Made by a program: the position numbers and the translations under genes. Source: Micromonospora musae (lineage in GTDB: Bacteria > Actinomycetota > Actinomycetes > Mycobacteriales > Micromonosporaceae). Taken from it: a stretch of 64,000 nucleotides of DNA. The stretch is taken from positions 371,904-435,903 of the forward strand of contig NZ_RAZT01000005.1 in assembly GCF_003626635.1 (NCBI RefSeq), written 5' to 3'. Below are positions 1-9,227 of this stretch, one piece after another. Numbering within the stretch: the stretch's first letter is position 1; each line of letters opens with the position of its first letter. The notes beneath the pieces were generated by a model. It did not search any database. It saw nothing but the letters and a program-made list of their open reading frames with translations, and was not told the origin of the DNA.

Positions 1-25
1 CCCCGCGACGCTTCATGATTATGTC

Positions 26-973
26 GTGACCATCGAGCCGCAACACCCCCCCGAAGGGACGAATAGGATTCGGCCATCGATCGCCGTGCTGCGGGCGGCC
101 CGGATCCTCGACGATGCCGGGGTGCCGGCCGCCCGGACGGAGGCCGAGCTGTTGGCCGCGTACGTGCTGGATGTGCCGCGTGGCCGGCTGGCTCTCGCCG
201 ACGGGTTCGACGCGAACCAGCTCGCCACCTTCGACGCGCTGGTGACCCGCCGGGTGAGCCGTGAACCGTTGCAGCACCTCACCGGCAGCGCCGCCTTCCG
301 GCGGCTGGAGCTGGCCGTCGGGCCGGGCGTCTTCGTGCCCCGGCCGGAGACGGAGCTGCTCGCCGGCTGGGGCATCGAGCAGGGGCGGGACCGGGACACG
401 CCGCTGGTGGTGGATCTCTGCAGCGGCTCGGGCGCGATCGCCCTCGCGGTGGCCCAGGAGCTGCCGGCGGCCCGGGTGGTCGCGGTCGAGCGCTCCCCGG
501 CGGCGCTGGACTGGCTGCGCCGCAACGCGGGGGACCGGGCCACGGCGGGAGACCGGCCGATCGAGGTGGTGGCGGCGGACGTCACCGCCCCCGACCTGCT
601 CGACGATCTGGTCGGCCGGGTCGACGTGCTGCTCTGCAACCCGCCGTACGTGCCCGCGGACACGGTGGTGGCCCCGGAGGTGGCCGGGTACGACCCGGCG
701 GAGGCGGTCTTCGGGGGCGCGGACGGGCTGTCGGTCATCCGCCCGGTGATCGCCCGCGCGGCGGCGCTGCTGCGGCCCGGCGGGATGCTCGGCATCGAGC
801 ACGACGACACGCACGGTGCGGACGTGCCGGCGTTGCTCGTCGCCGACGGCCGGTTCGCCGCCGTCACCGAGCATCGGGACCTCACCGGGAGGCCCCGGTT
901 CGCCACCGCGTCCCGACGTGCGGACGGCCGCCGCCCCGACCTCGGGCCGGCGTGGCAGACTGGCTCCTCGTGA
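26..973 (+). CDS. prmC: Release factor glutamine methyltransferase (PrmC/HemK)
   Basis: Uses S-adenosylmethionine to methylate the Gln of the GGQ motif of peptide chain release factors in the cytoplasm. The 315 residues show the N-terminal helical domain with PLQHLTG (81-87) and PRPETE (105-110), the SAM loop VVDLCSGSGAIAL (128-140) and the catalytic NPPY at 205-208. About 30 Arg/Pro-rich residues after the Rossmann core look unconserved. The start is GTG at 26. The stop overlaps the next gene (TGATG, 971-975), so the first three genes are probably one transcript. prfA usually lies just upstream in actinomycetes; only 25 bases are visible, so this cannot be confirmed. Confidence 0.93.
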   Translation: MTIEPQHPPEGTNRIRPSIAVLRAARILDDAGVPAARTEAELLAAYVLDVPRGRLALADGFDANQLATFDALVTRRVSREPLQHLTGSAAFRRLELAVGPGVFVPRPETELLAGWGIEQGRDRDTPLVVDLCSGSGAIALAVAQELPAARVVAVERSPAALDWLRRNAGDRATAGDRPIEVVAADVTAPDLLDDLVGRVDVLLCNPPYVPADTVVAPEVAGYDPAEAVFGGADGLSVIRPVIARAAALLRPGGMLGIEHDDTHGADVPALLVADGRFAAVTEHRDLTGRPRFATASRRADGRRPDLGPAWQTGSS

Positions 974-1614
974 TGCTCTACGACTGCCGGTCGCCCGCCG
1001 ACCGGGACCGCGGCATCGCCGCGGCCATCGAGGCGGTCAAGAACGGGGAACTGGTCGTCCTGCCGACGGACACCGTTTACGGCATCGGCGCGGACGCCTT
1101 CACCCCGTACGCCGTCAAAGCGCTGCTGGACGCCAAGGGCCGGGGTCGGCAGATGCCGCCGCCGGTGCTGATCGGCTCCCGGCAGACCCTGGACGGCCTG
1201 GTCTTCTCGCTGCCCCGGGAGGCCCGGGACCTCGTCGAGGCGTTCTGGCCGGGCGCGCTCACCATCGTGATCGAGCACTCGCCGAGCCTGCAGTGGGACC
1301 TCGGGGACAAGACCGGCACGGTGGCGGTGCGGATGCCGCTGCACCCGGTGGCGCTCGAGGTGCTGCGGGAGACCGGGCCGATGGCCGTCTCGTCGGCCAA
1401 CAAGACGGGCCAGCCCTCCGCGCTCACCGCCGAGGAGGCGCGCGACCAGCTGGGTTACTCGGTGCGTGCGTACCTGGAGGCGGGCCCCTGTCCGGATCCG
1501 GTGCCGAGCACGATCGTGGATCTCACCGGCGAGGTGCCACAGGTCCTGCGCCAGGGCGCGATCCCGCTGGAGAAGCTGCGCGACGTGGTGCCGGACATCG
1601 TCGAGGGAGTCTAG
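973..1614 (+). CDS. Threonylcarbamoyl-AMP synthase, Sua5/YrdC/YwlC family
   Basis: Makes threonylcarbamoyl-AMP from threonine, bicarbonate and ATP for the t6A37 modification of ANN-decoding tRNAs. The family core is present: LPTDTVYGIGADAF near the N-terminus, KGRGRQMPPPVLIG (a KxR binding motif variant), the FWPGALTIV segment and SSANKTGQPS near residue 140. At 213 residues it is a YrdC-domain-only enzyme without the Sua5 C-terminal domain. ATG at 973 is chosen because it forms a TGATG overlap with the prmC stop; GTG at 970 and an in-frame start at 952 are alternatives. It abuts the phosphatase gene downstream, so co-transcription and translational coupling are likely. Confidence 0.9.
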   Translation: MLYDCRSPADRDRGIAAAIEAVKNGELVVLPTDTVYGIGADAFTPYAVKALLDAKGRGRQMPPPVLIGSRQTLDGLVFSLPREARDLVEAFWPGALTIVIEHSPSLQWDLGDKTGTVAVRMPLHPVALEVLRETGPMAVSSANKTGQPSALTAEEARDQLGYSVRAYLEAGPCPDPVPSTIVDLTGEVPQVLRQGAIPLEKLRDVVPDIVEGV

Positions 1615-2226
1615 GTGCCACCGTTCACCGTGCTGCACGTCTGCATGGGCAACATCTGCCGGTCACCGATGGCGGAGCGGCTGCTCGCGCTGGCCGTACG
1701 GGAGCGGCTGACCCGGCTGGGCCTCGACCCGGCCGGCGCCGACGAGCTGGTGCACAGCCACAGCGCCGGCACCGGGGGCTGGCACGCCGGTGAGGAGATG
1801 AACCCGCCGGCGGCCCGGCAGGTGGTGTCCCGGGGCGGCGACGCCGAGGGGTTCGCCGCCCGCAAGCTCCGCTCGGACCACATCGACGCCGCCGATCTCG
1901 TCCTCACGGCAACCGCCGACCAGCAGGACTACGTGGTGGCGCTGCGCCCCGACGCCGCGGCGCGCACCTTCGTGCTGGGGGAGTTCGGCCGGCTGCTGGG
2001 CGCGGTGGACGTGGCTGGGCTGCCGGAGTCCTCGGCCACGCCGGAGGCGGTACACGCCCGCGGGGTGGCGCTGGTGGCGGCGGTGCAGGCGGCCCGTCAC
2101 GATTCCCATTCGCTCGCCACCGATGATCTCGACGATCCGTGGGGCCGGGGTGACCAGTGCTTCAGCCGGGTGGCCGACGAGATCGAGGAGACGGTGCAGC
2201 CGCTCGCCGCGGCACTTCTGCCCTGA
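1615..2226 (+). CDS. Low-molecular-weight protein-tyrosine phosphatase
   Basis: Cytoplasmic phosphatase of the LMW-PTP/arsenate reductase fold. The signature CX5R loop lies at the N-terminus: Cys10 to Arg16 in VCMGNICRSP, followed by MAERLL. The general-acid loop is the late DDLDDP segment near residue 178. At 203 residues it is longer than the usual 150-165; the extra length is an insertion of Ala/Val-rich sequence before the acid loop. GTG start directly after the stop of the upstream gene. The substrate is not evident from the sequence; relatives act on tyrosine kinases of polysaccharide export or on secondary-metabolism regulators. Confidence 0.88.
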   Translation: MPPFTVLHVCMGNICRSPMAERLLALAVRERLTRLGLDPAGADELVHSHSAGTGGWHAGEEMNPPAARQVVSRGGDAEGFAARKLRSDHIDAADLVLTATADQQDYVVALRPDAAARTFVLGEFGRLLGAVDVAGLPESSATPEAVHARGVALVAAVQAARHDSHSLATDDLDDPWGRGDQCFSRVADEIEETVQPLAAALLP

Positions 2227-2337
2227 CCGTCCTCCTCGCGAGTTTCCTCCGGGTTTGAGGCGAATCGGCGGCGAAACAGGGCTTTCCGGGTCATTCTGAA
2301 CGGGTCCTAGCGTGACCGGCTCCTGCGGGGAGAGCTG

Positions 2338-4449
2338 ATGATCCGGGCCCATCTCGACAAAGTGCTGACCGTGTTGCTCGCCGGCGTGCTCGCCGGTCTG
2401 GTGTTGGCGGGAGCGGCCCTGCCGGTCGCGCTGGTCTTCGGGATCGGCTTCAGCGCCCTCTCCACGCCCTACTCGGAGCTGCCCAACACCCTGCGCACGT
2501 CGCCGACCGCGCAGCGCTCCAACCTCTACGCCAACGACGGCACCACCCTGATCACCTCCTTCTACCAGGAGGACCGGGTGGACGTGCCGCTGCGCGAGGT
2601 GGCTCCGGTGATGCGGCAGGCCATCGTGGCCGCCGAGGACCTCCGCTTCTACGACCACCGCGGGGTGGACCTGCGCGGCGTGGTACGCGCCTTCGCGGTC
2701 AACCAGCGCGGCGGCGAGACCCGGCAGGGCGCGTCCACGCTGACCATGCAGTACGTCCGCAACGTCCTGAGCACCGATCCCCGCCTCTCCGCCGATCAGC
2801 GTCAGGCGGCCACCGAGGTGAGCGCCGCCCGCAAGGTGCAGGAGATGCGGTACGCCCTCGCCCTGGAACGGGAGTTCGACAAGGAGGAGATCCTCACCCG
2901 CTACCTCAACATCGCGTACTTCGGTGCCGGGGCGTACGGGATCGCGGCGGCGAGCAAACGGTACTTCTCCAAGTCGCCTGCGGAGCTGACCCTGGCCGAG
3001 GCGGCACTGCTGGCCGGCCTGGTCCGCTCACCGCACACCGACGAGCCGATCAACGGCGACGCCGACGCCGCCCTCGGCCGCCGGTCGTACGTGCTGCAAC
3101 AGCTCGCCGAGTCCGGCCAGGTTCCGCCCGAACAGGCGGCGCGCGCCAACGCGGAGCCGCTGAAGCTGCGCCCCAGCGAGACGCCGAACGACTGCACGGC
3201 GGTGCCCGAGGCGCAGAACGACTGGGGCTTCTTCTGCGACTGGTTCACCCAGTGGTGGAGCGCACAACCCGCCTTCGGCGCCAGCGCCGACGAGCGGCAG
3301 CGGGCGCTGCGGCGGGGCGGTTTCTCGATCGTCTCCTCGCTCGACCCCGCCGTGCAGCGCACCACCGTCGAGCAGGTGCTGCGGATCTACCCGGAGACCG
3401 ACCGCCGGGCGGCGCCGACCGCCGTCGTCCAGCCCGGCACCGGCCGGGTGCTCGCCATGGCCGTGAACCGCGACTACGGCGTCGACGAGAACCCCGCCGG
3501 GCAGAAGAACTACCCGAACACCGTGAACCAGCTGGTCGCCGGGGGCGGAGCCATCAACGGTTACCAGGGCGGCTCGACCTTCAAGCTCTTCACCATGCTC
3601 GCCGCGCTGGAGGCCGGCCTGCCGCTGCGCACCGAGTACGACGCACCGGGCCGCCTGGTCACCGGCTATCGCGCAACGGGGCCGGCGAGCTGCGACGGCC
3701 AATGGTGCCCGCAGAACTCCTCTGCGTCGGTCGACGGCCGGCACACCATGTGGAGCGCCTTCGGCAACTCGGTCAACACGTACTTCGCCTGGCTGATCGA
3801 GCGGGTCGGCGCCGACAAGGCGGTGGAGATGGCCGAGCGGTTGGGCGTCGCCTTCCGGGCCGAGTCCGACGCCCAACTCGCCCGGCACGGCGCGAAGGAG
3901 TGGGGACCGTTCACCCTCGGCGTCTCTGCGACCACCCCGCTCGACCTGGCGAACGCGTACGCCACGCTGGCGGCCGAGGGAACCTGGTGCGCACCCTCGC
4001 CGGTGGTGTCGATCACCGACGCGTCCGGGCGGCCGGTGGAGGCGGCGCAGCCGGACTGCCGGCAGGTGCTGGACACCGATGTGGCGCGGGCGGCCGTGGA
4101 CGCGGCCCGCTGCCCGGTCGGCGACCAGTCGATGTACAACGGGTGCGACGGCGGGACCGTGACCGACCTGCGGCAGCGGCTGGGCCGGCCGGTGGCCGGC
4201 AAGACGGGCAGCTCCGAGCGGTACGAGACGGAGACGGTGGTCGCCTTCACCCCGCAACTCGCGGTCGCCGCGATGGCCGCGAACCCGGACGACCCCCGGG
4301 ACGCGGTCGGCAAGCCGGTGCAGGCCGAACTGGCCCGCTCGGTCGGGGAGGTGCTCTCGTTCGGGCTGCGGGACCAGCCGGTACGTGACTTCGTGCCGCC
4401 GAGCGAACGGATCGCCTTCGACCTCACCGGCCCCCGGACCGGGAACTGA
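2338..4449 (+). CDS. Class A penicillin-binding protein (transglycosylase/transpeptidase)
   Basis: Bifunctional peptidoglycan synthase anchored by one N-terminal membrane segment (about residues 10-40). The GT51 domain has the catalytic EDLRFYDHRG (Glu100) and RQGASTLTMQYVRN (129-142). The transpeptidase domain has STFK (Ser413, Lys416), SVN (478-480) and KTG (622-624). No PASTA domain is seen. The 703-residue length is normal. The ATG follows GGGGAGAGCTG. A TAGCGT hexamer at 2308-2313 is a possible -10. The gene converges on the SDR gene and their 3' ends overlap by 26 bp. Likely target of beta-lactams. Confidence 0.94.
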   Translation: MIRAHLDKVLTVLLAGVLAGLVLAGAALPVALVFGIGFSALSTPYSELPNTLRTSPTAQRSNLYANDGTTLITSFYQEDRVDVPLREVAPVMRQAIVAAEDLRFYDHRGVDLRGVVRAFAVNQRGGETRQGASTLTMQYVRNVLSTDPRLSADQRQAATEVSAARKVQEMRYALALEREFDKEEILTRYLNIAYFGAGAYGIAAASKRYFSKSPAELTLAEAALLAGLVRSPHTDEPINGDADAALGRRSYVLQQLAESGQVPPEQAARANAEPLKLRPSETPNDCTAVPEAQNDWGFFCDWFTQWWSAQPAFGASADERQRALRRGGFSIVSSLDPAVQRTTVEQVLRIYPETDRRAAPTAVVQPGTGRVLAMAVNRDYGVDENPAGQKNYPNTVNQLVAGGGAINGYQGGSTFKLFTMLAALEAGLPLRTEYDAPGRLVTGYRATGPASCDGQWCPQNSSASVDGRHTMWSAFGNSVNTYFAWLIERVGADKAVEMAERLGVAFRAESDAQLARHGAKEWGPFTLGVSATTPLDLANAYATLAAEGTWCAPSPVVSITDASGRPVEAAQPDCRQVLDTDVARAAVDAARCPVGDQSMYNGCDGGTVTDLRQRLGRPVAGKTGSSERYETETVVAFTPQLAVAAMAANPDDPRDAVGKPVQAELARSVGEVLSFGLRDQPVRDFVPPSERIAFDLTGPRTGN

Positions 4450-5911
4450 GGTCACTGCCGCCCCGCTCCGCGCCGCGGGCGATGTTGCGGGCCATCCCAC
4501 CGAAGACCACCGCGTGGAACGGGGTGACGGCGGCCCAGTAGGTGTGCCCGGCCAGCCCACGCGGCAGGAACACCGCCCGCTGCTGGTACCGGCTGCGCCC
4601 GTCGGCGGCCGGCAGAGCGCGCATCTCCAGCCAGGCCCGGCCGGGCAGCCGCATCTCCGCGCGCAGCCGCAGCAGCCGTCCCGGTTCGATCTCCTCGACC
4701 CGCCAGAAGTCCAGCGCCTCGCCGACCTGGAGCCGGTGCGGATCGCGCCGCCCGCGTCGCAGCCCCGCCCCGCCGATCAGCCGGTCGAACCAGCCCCGCA
4801 CCGACCAGGCCAGCGGGAACGAGTACCACCCGTGCTCGCCCCCGACGCCCTCGATGATCCGCCAGAGCGCCTCAGGGGGCGCGTCGACGACCTGTTCGCG
4901 CAGGTCGGTGTAGGCGGTACCACCGGACCACTCCGGGTCGCTGGGCAGCGGCTCGGCCGGGGCGTACGGGCCGCTCGCGGTCGACCACCGAGTCTCCACC
5001 TGGGCGTCGCGCACCCGCGCCAGGGCCAGCTCGAGCGCCTGGTCGAAGCCGGTGAGCCCCTCGGGCGGGTCGGGGACGTACGCGGCGATGTCGTGCTCCT
5101 GCACGACCGCCTCGTGGATCAGGCTCTCGATCAGCGGTCGAGCGATCGCGTTCGGCACCGGGGTGACCAGTCCGACCCAGTACGACGACAGCGTGGGGCT
5201 CAGCGGGCGCACCGGCACGATGACGCGCTCGCGCAGCCCGGCCACCCGGGCGTACCGCTGGATCATGTCGCCGAAGGTGAGCACGTCCGGCCCGCCGATG
5301 TCGAAGGCGCGGTTGACCTCGGGCGGCAGGTCGACGCAGCCGACGAGGTAGCGCAGCACGTCCTCGACCGAGATCGGCTGGATCCGGTTGTGCACCCAGC
5401 GCGGGGTGACCATCGCCGGCAGGCGTTCGCTCAGGTAGCGCAGCATCTCGAACGAGGCCGAGCCGGATCCGATGATCACCGCGGCCCGGAGCACCGCCGT
5501 CGGCACACCGCTGGCCAGCAGGATCCGCCCCACCTCGGCGCGGGACCGTAGGTGGGCCGAGGCCTCGTCGCGGGCCGGCTCGGGCCCGCCGAGATAGACG
5601 ATGCGGCGTACGCCGGCGGCCCGGGCCGCCGCGGCGAAGGCCTCGGCGGCCTCCCGGTCGGCCGACTCGAACCCGGCCTGACCGAGCGAGTGCACCAGGT
5701 AGTAGGCGGTGTCCACGTCGGCGAAGGCGGGCGGCAGCGTCTCGGGGCGACGCAGGTCGCCCTCGACGATCTCCACGGCTGCGGCCCAGGGCGCGTCGCG
5801 CAGCCGGCCGGCGTGGCGGGCCAGGCAGCGCACCTGGTGCCCGTCGGCCAGCAGTCGCGGCGCGAGCCGCCCGCCGATGTATCCGGTCGCACCGGTGACC
5901 AGGCATCTCAC
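4424..5911 (-). CDS. SDR-family NAD(P)-binding protein with C-terminal DUF2867
   Basis: The N-terminal half is an atypical short-chain dehydrogenase/epimerase: [12 protein letters not shown] at residues 6-17 is the Rossmann glycine loop, with YYLVHSLG and VYLGGPEP further on. The C-terminal half (about residues 330-490) resembles DUF2867, a SRPBCC-like domain. This NmrA-like plus DUF2867 architecture is common in actinobacteria but has no assigned reaction. It is 495 residues long. It lies divergent from glyA with 35 bp between starts, and its last 26 bp overlap the end of the PBP gene on the other strand. Function not assigned. Confidence 0.85.
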   Translation of the reverse strand: MRCLVTGATGYIGGRLAPRLLADGHQVRCLARHAGRLRDAPWAAAVEIVEGDLRRPETLPPAFADVDTAYYLVHSLGQAGFESADREAAEAFAAAARAAGVRRIVYLGGPEPARDEASAHLRSRAEVGRILLASGVPTAVLRAAVIIGSGSASFEMLRYLSERLPAMVTPRWVHNRIQPISVEDVLRYLVGCVDLPPEVNRAFDIGGPDVLTFGDMIQRYARVAGLRERVIVPVRPLSPTLSSYWVGLVTPVPNAIARPLIESLIHEAVVQEHDIAAYVPDPPEGLTGFDQALELALARVRDAQVETRWSTASGPYAPAEPLPSDPEWSGGTAYTDLREQVVDAPPEALWRIIEGVGGEHGWYSFPLAWSVRGWFDRLIGGAGLRRGRRDPHRLQVGEALDFWRVEEIEPGRLLRLRAEMRLPGRAWLEMRALPAADGRSRYQQRAVFLPRGLAGHTYWAAVTPFHAVVFGGMARNIARGAERGGSDLSSRSGGR

Positions 5912-5946
5912 AGTGTCCAGTCTGCGGCCCCATAGACTGCTTCGTC

Positions 5947-7236
5947 GTGGACACCGTGACGAGCACCTTCTGGGGGCCGGACTTCGAGCAGCTCCGCGCC
6001 ACCGACCCGGAGATCGCCGGCGTGGTGCTCGGCGAGCTGGACCGCCTACGGGGCGGGCTGCAACTGATCGCGAGCGAGAACCTCACCTCGCCCGCGGTGC
6101 TCGCCGCGCTCGGCTCGACGCTCACCAACAAGTACGCCGAGGGCTACCCGGGGCGGCGCTACTACGGCGGCTGCGCCGAGGTGGACCGGGCCGAGGAGAT
6201 CGGCATCACCCGGGCGAAGGAGCTCTTCGGCGCCGAGCACGCCAACCTCCAGCCGCACTCCGGGGCGAGCGCCAACCTGGCCACGTACGCGGCGCTGGTG
6301 CAGCCCGGGGACACCGTCCTCGCCATGGACCTGCCGCACGGCGGGCACCTCACCCACGGCAGCCGGGTCAACTTCTCCGGCAAGTGGTTCGCCACGGTGG
6401 GCTACACGGTGCGGCGCGACACCGAGCTGATCGACTACGACGAGGTGCGGGACCTGGCCCGGGCGCACCGGCCAAAGATGATCATCTGCGGTGCGACCGC
6501 GTACCCCCGGCTGATCGACTTCGCGAAGTTCCGGGAGATCGCCGACGAGGTCGACGCGTACCTCATGGTGGACGCCGCCCACTTCATCGGGCTCGTCGCG
6601 GGCAAGGCGATCCCGTCGCCGGTGCCGTACGCCGACGTGGTCAGCTGCACCACCCACAAGGTGCTCCGCGGCCCGCGCGGCGGCATGATCCTCTGCCGGG
6701 AGTCGCTGGCCCAGCGGATCGACAAGGCGGTCTTCCCGTTCACCCAGGGCGGCCCGCTGATGCACGCGGTCGCGGCGAAGGCGGTGGCGCTGCGCGAGGC
6801 CGCGCAGCCCGAGTACCGGGCCTACGCCGACCAGGTGATCAGTAACGCGCAGGCGCTCGCCACGGGGCTCGCCGACGAGGGGATGCGCCCGGTCTCCGGC
6901 GGCACCGACACCCACCTGGCCCTGATCGATCTGCGAGAGCTCGGGGTGACGGGCGCGGAGGCGGAGGCGCGCTGCGACGCCGCCGCCATCACGTTGAACA
7001 AGAACGCCATCCCGTACGACCCGCAGAAGCCGATGGTCTCCTCCGGCATCCGGGTGGGCACGCCGAGCGTCACCACCCAGGGCATGCGGGAGCCCGAGAT
7101 GCGGCAGATCGCGAGTCTGATCGCCCGGGCCGTGCGGACCGACCCGGCCACGGCCGGGGGCGCCGACGAGCTGGCCCGGATCGGCGTCGAGGTGACCGAC
7201 CTGGTCGCCACTTTCCCGGCGTACCCCCGTGGCTGA
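5947..7236 (+). CDS. glyA: Serine hydroxymethyltransferase
   Basis: PLP enzyme interconverting serine and glycine while loading tetrahydrofolate with a one-carbon unit. Conserved segments: [12 protein letters not shown] (39-50), [14 protein letters not shown] (62-75), HGGHLTHGS (131-139), [10 protein letters not shown] (207-216) and the PLP-lysine segment [12 protein letters not shown] (Lys238). The length of 429 is normal. Start is GTG at 5947; a TAGACT hexamer at 5933-5938 lies so close that a leaderless or near-leaderless transcript is likely. It overlaps the next gene by 8 bp. The same glyA-atp linkage is found, from memory, in streptomycetes. Confidence 0.95.
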   Translation: MDTVTSTFWGPDFEQLRATDPEIAGVVLGELDRLRGGLQLIASENLTSPAVLAALGSTLTNKYAEGYPGRRYYGGCAEVDRAEEIGITRAKELFGAEHANLQPHSGASANLATYAALVQPGDTVLAMDLPHGGHLTHGSRVNFSGKWFATVGYTVRRDTELIDYDEVRDLARAHRPKMIICGATAYPRLIDFAKFREIADEVDAYLMVDAAHFIGLVAGKAIPSPVPYADVVSCTTHKVLRGPRGGMILCRESLAQRIDKAVFPFTQGGPLMHAVAAKAVALREAAQPEYRAYADQVISNAQALATGLADEGMRPVSGGTDTHLALIDLRELGVTGAEAEARCDAAAITLNKNAIPYDPQKPMVSSGIRVGTPSVTTQGMREPEMRQIASLIARAVRTDPATAGGADELARIGVEVTDLVATFPAYPRG

Positions 7237-7660
7237 GCCGGTGGCCCGCGCGGAGCGGGCAGCGGAGGACCGGGGCTGGCGGCTGCGGCACCTGCCGGTG
7301 CTGCTGATCGCGTCGGTGCTGCTGGCCGGGGTCGCGGCGGTGGTCGGCGGGGTGACCGGCGGGGCCGACGCGGCGCTCGGCGCCGCCGCCGGGGTGGCCG
7401 TCACGGTGATCAGCTACAGCCTCACCACTGTGGTGCTGGCCTGGGTCGACGCCCGCAACACGCAGTTGGTGCTGCCGTTCGGCCTCGCGCTCTACGTCGC
7501 GAAGTTCACGGTGATCGGCGCGGTGATGGTCGGGGTGGCCTCGACCGGTTGGCCCGGTCTCATCCCGATGTGCCTGGGCATCGCCGCCGGGGTGGCGGTC
7601 TGGACGGGCGTGCACATCTGGTGGCTCACCACGGTCCACGCGCGACGCGTGGCGGGTTGA
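7229..7660 (+). CDS. AtpI-like membrane protein at the head of the ATP synthase cluster
   Basis: A 143-residue integral membrane protein with four hydrophobic segments (about 22-42, 47-70, 80-103, 108-132) and charged ends. It starts at GTG 7229 inside the glyA stop region, so it is translationally coupled to glyA. Position and topology match the AtpI protein that precedes atpB in streptomycetes, and AtpI is thought to help assemble the c-ring. Sequence conservation of this family is low, so the call rests mainly on context. Confidence 0.7.
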   Translation: MAEPVARAERAAEDRGWRLRHLPVLLIASVLLAGVAAVVGGVTGGADAALGAAAGVAVTVISYSLTTVVLAWVDARNTQLVLPFGLALYVAKFTVIGAVMVGVASTGWPGLIPMCLGIAAGVAVWTGVHIWWLTTVHARRVAG

Positions 7661-7775
7661 CGGGGCCGGCGTCCCAGTTTTCGGAACGCGCGCCGATGTG
7701 TCCCCGATCGGTCATTCTCTCCCCTGCCGAAGGGGAGTAGCGTGCATCGCGACGACTTCGCCCACCCGTGTCCCA

Positions 7776-7790
7776 CACAACCAGGTTGTG
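7776..7790. promoter_or_regulatory. 15-bp perfect palindrome upstream of the ATP synthase genes
   Basis: CACAACC-A-GGTTGTG, a perfect dyad with a single central base. The centre is too short for an RNA hairpin, so a DNA-binding protein site is the simplest reading. It lies about 50 bp before the AtpZ-like gene in the 181-bp gap that is the natural place for the atp promoter. No regulator can be named. Confidence 0.4.
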
Positions 7791-7841
7791 CGGGGGGTGA
7801 GGCACAGCCTTCTCTCCCCGACTGATATCGTTCGCCCCGTC

Positions 7842-8078
7842 ATGGCCGGTGACCAGAAACCCCCCAGCGCTGGCGGCCCGGACGATGTTCCGTCCGGTGC
7901 CGGTCAGGGTTGGACCGCGCTCAGCTACCTGATCGCGGGCATGCTCGTGTGGGGCTTCATCGGCTGGCTGGTTGACGGATGGCTGGAGACCGGGGGCATC
8001 GCCACCGGCATCGGGATCGTGCTCGGCATGGCCGGGGGCATCGTCCTGGTCATCCGCAACCTCGGCACGCCTAAATAG
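7842..8078 (+). CDS. AtpZ/AtpI-family small membrane protein
   Basis: A 78-residue protein with two transmembrane helices (about 27-45 and 54-72) separated by GWLVDGWLETGG. This matches the pattern of the AtpZ/AtpI family of ATP synthase accessory proteins linked to c-ring assembly or Mg/Ca handling. The ATG at 7842 is the only sensible start; the upstream in-frame extension is Arg/Pro-rich and not protein-like. It sits 11 bp before atpB, so it is the first gene of the core atp operon. Confidence 0.75.
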   Translation: MAGDQKPPSAGGPDDVPSGAGQGWTALSYLIAGMLVWGFIGWLVDGWLETGGIATGIGIVLGMAGGIVLVIRNLGTPK

Positions 8079-8089
8079 GAAGGGACGCG

Positions 8090-8887
8090 GTGTTCGGACA
8101 GTCGAACGTCCTGGCACAGGGCGAGGTTAATTTCCCACCCAGCGTGGAGGACTTCTACCTGCCCAGCATCGCCCCGTGGGGCGCGGAGAACAACTACTGG
8201 TTCACCAAGATCACGTTCATGGTGTGGCTGGCGGTCGGGATCCTGATCCTGTTCTTCCTGCTCACCTACCGCAAGCCGCAGTTGGTGCCCACCAAGAAGC
8301 AGTGGCTCGCCGAGTCGATCTACGGCTTCGTGCGCAACAACATCGCGGTCGAGATGATCGGGCACCAGGGTGTGCGGTTCGCGCCCTACTTCACGACGCT
8401 CTTCTGCTTCGTGCTGCTGACGAACTTCTTCGCGATCGTGCCGTTCTTCCAGATCTCCCCGAACTCGCACATCGCCTTCCCGGCCTTCCTCGCCTTGATC
8501 AGCTACGTGCTCTTCAACTGGGTCGGTATCAAGAAGCACGGCTTCGGCGGGTACTTCAAGCGGGCCCTCATCCCCCCGGCGCCGTGGTACATCCTGCCGC
8601 TGCTGATCCCGATCGAGGCGTTCTCGACCTTCCTGGTCCGGCCCTTCTCGCTCGCCGTTCGTCTCTTCGCGAACATGTTCGCCGGCCACATGCTCCTGCT
8701 GGTCTTCACGCTCGGCGGCTTCGCGATGCTCAACGCCAACGCCCTGCTGGCGCCGATCTCGGTCCTGTCCTGGGTGATGACCGTGGCGCTCACCTTCCTC
8801 GAGTTCCTGGTGATCGTGCTGCAGGCCTACGTCTTCACGGTGTTGACCGCCAGCTACGTGCAGGGCGCGCTCGCCGAGGAACACTGA
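8090..8887 (+). CDS. atpB: F-type ATP synthase subunit a
   Basis: Membrane stator subunit forming the two proton half-channels against the c-ring. The essential arginine is Arg191 in LAVRLFANMFAGH; PFSLAVR before it and the C-terminal helix with LEFLVIVLQAYVF are also typical. Six hydrophobic segments over 265 residues. GTG start at 8090 with AGGAAGGGA 5 bases upstream. First structural Fo gene of the cluster. Confidence 0.97.
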   Translation: MFGQSNVLAQGEVNFPPSVEDFYLPSIAPWGAENNYWFTKITFMVWLAVGILILFFLLTYRKPQLVPTKKQWLAESIYGFVRNNIAVEMIGHQGVRFAPYFTTLFCFVLLTNFFAIVPFFQISPNSHIAFPAFLALISYVLFNWVGIKKHGFGGYFKRALIPPAPWYILPLLIPIEAFSTFLVRPFSLAVRLFANMFAGHMLLLVFTLGGFAMLNANALLAPISVLSWVMTVALTFLEFLVIVLQAYVFTVLTASYVQGALAEEH

Positions 8888-8913
8888 TCCACTCGCACCA
8901 ACCGTTGTCGTCC

Positions 8914-8930
8914 CGCGTGAGAGTCACGCG
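8914..8930 (+). promoter_or_regulatory. Intercistronic hairpin before atpE
   Basis: CGCGTGA-GAG-TCACGCG is a perfect 7-bp stem with a 3-nt loop in the 67-bp atpB-atpE gap, ending 8 bases before the AGGAGG ribosome site of atpE. It may stabilise the downstream mRNA or tune c-subunit translation, which must exceed that of the other subunits. It is not followed by a T run, so it is unlikely to terminate. Confidence 0.55.
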
Positions 8931-8954
8931 TGATAACCAGGAGGAACCACACCA

Positions 8955-9197
8955 ATGGACGCTAGCGTTCTCGCCGCGGTAGAGGGCAGCACCGCCGCCA
9001 TCGGCTACGGCCTCGCCGCCATCGGCCCGGGTATCGGCGTCGGCCTGGTCTTCGCCGCCTACATCCAGTCGACCGCCCGCCAGCCGGAGTCGTCGCGGAT
9101 CACCCTGCCGTACGTCTGGATCGGCTTCGCCGTCATCGAGGCGCTCGCCCTGCTGGGTGTCGCATTCGGCTTCGTGTGGCAGGGCCCGATTCAGTAA
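8955..9197 (+). CDS. atpE: F-type ATP synthase subunit c
   Basis: 80-residue hairpin of two membrane helices that oligomerises into the rotor ring. The ion-carrying carboxylate is Glu62 in VIEALALLG, and the polar loop is RQPE (42-45). The first helix has GPGIGVG instead of a full GxGxGxGxG run. Glu rather than Asp at the site is usual in actinobacteria. ATG preceded by a strong AGGAGG. This is the subunit targeted by diarylquinolines in mycobacteria; no claim is made about sensitivity here. Confidence 0.97.
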   Translation: MDASVLAAVEGSTAAIGYGLAAIGPGIGVGLVFAAYIQSTARQPESSRITLPYVWIGFAVIEALALLGVAFGFVWQGPIQ

Positions 9198-9227
9198 TTC
9201 CGCCCCCCTTCGACCGGGAGGTCTTCC

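Noticed and set aside
1..18. 3' end of prfA (a frame reading PRDAS then TGA)
   Set aside because: Position fits the usual prfA-prmC order, but six codons cannot be matched to any protein.
2296..2313. Another acyl-CoA operator before the class A PBP (CTGAACG at 2296)
   Set aside because: The second half-site matches at only three of seven positions; the gene has no acyl-CoA role.
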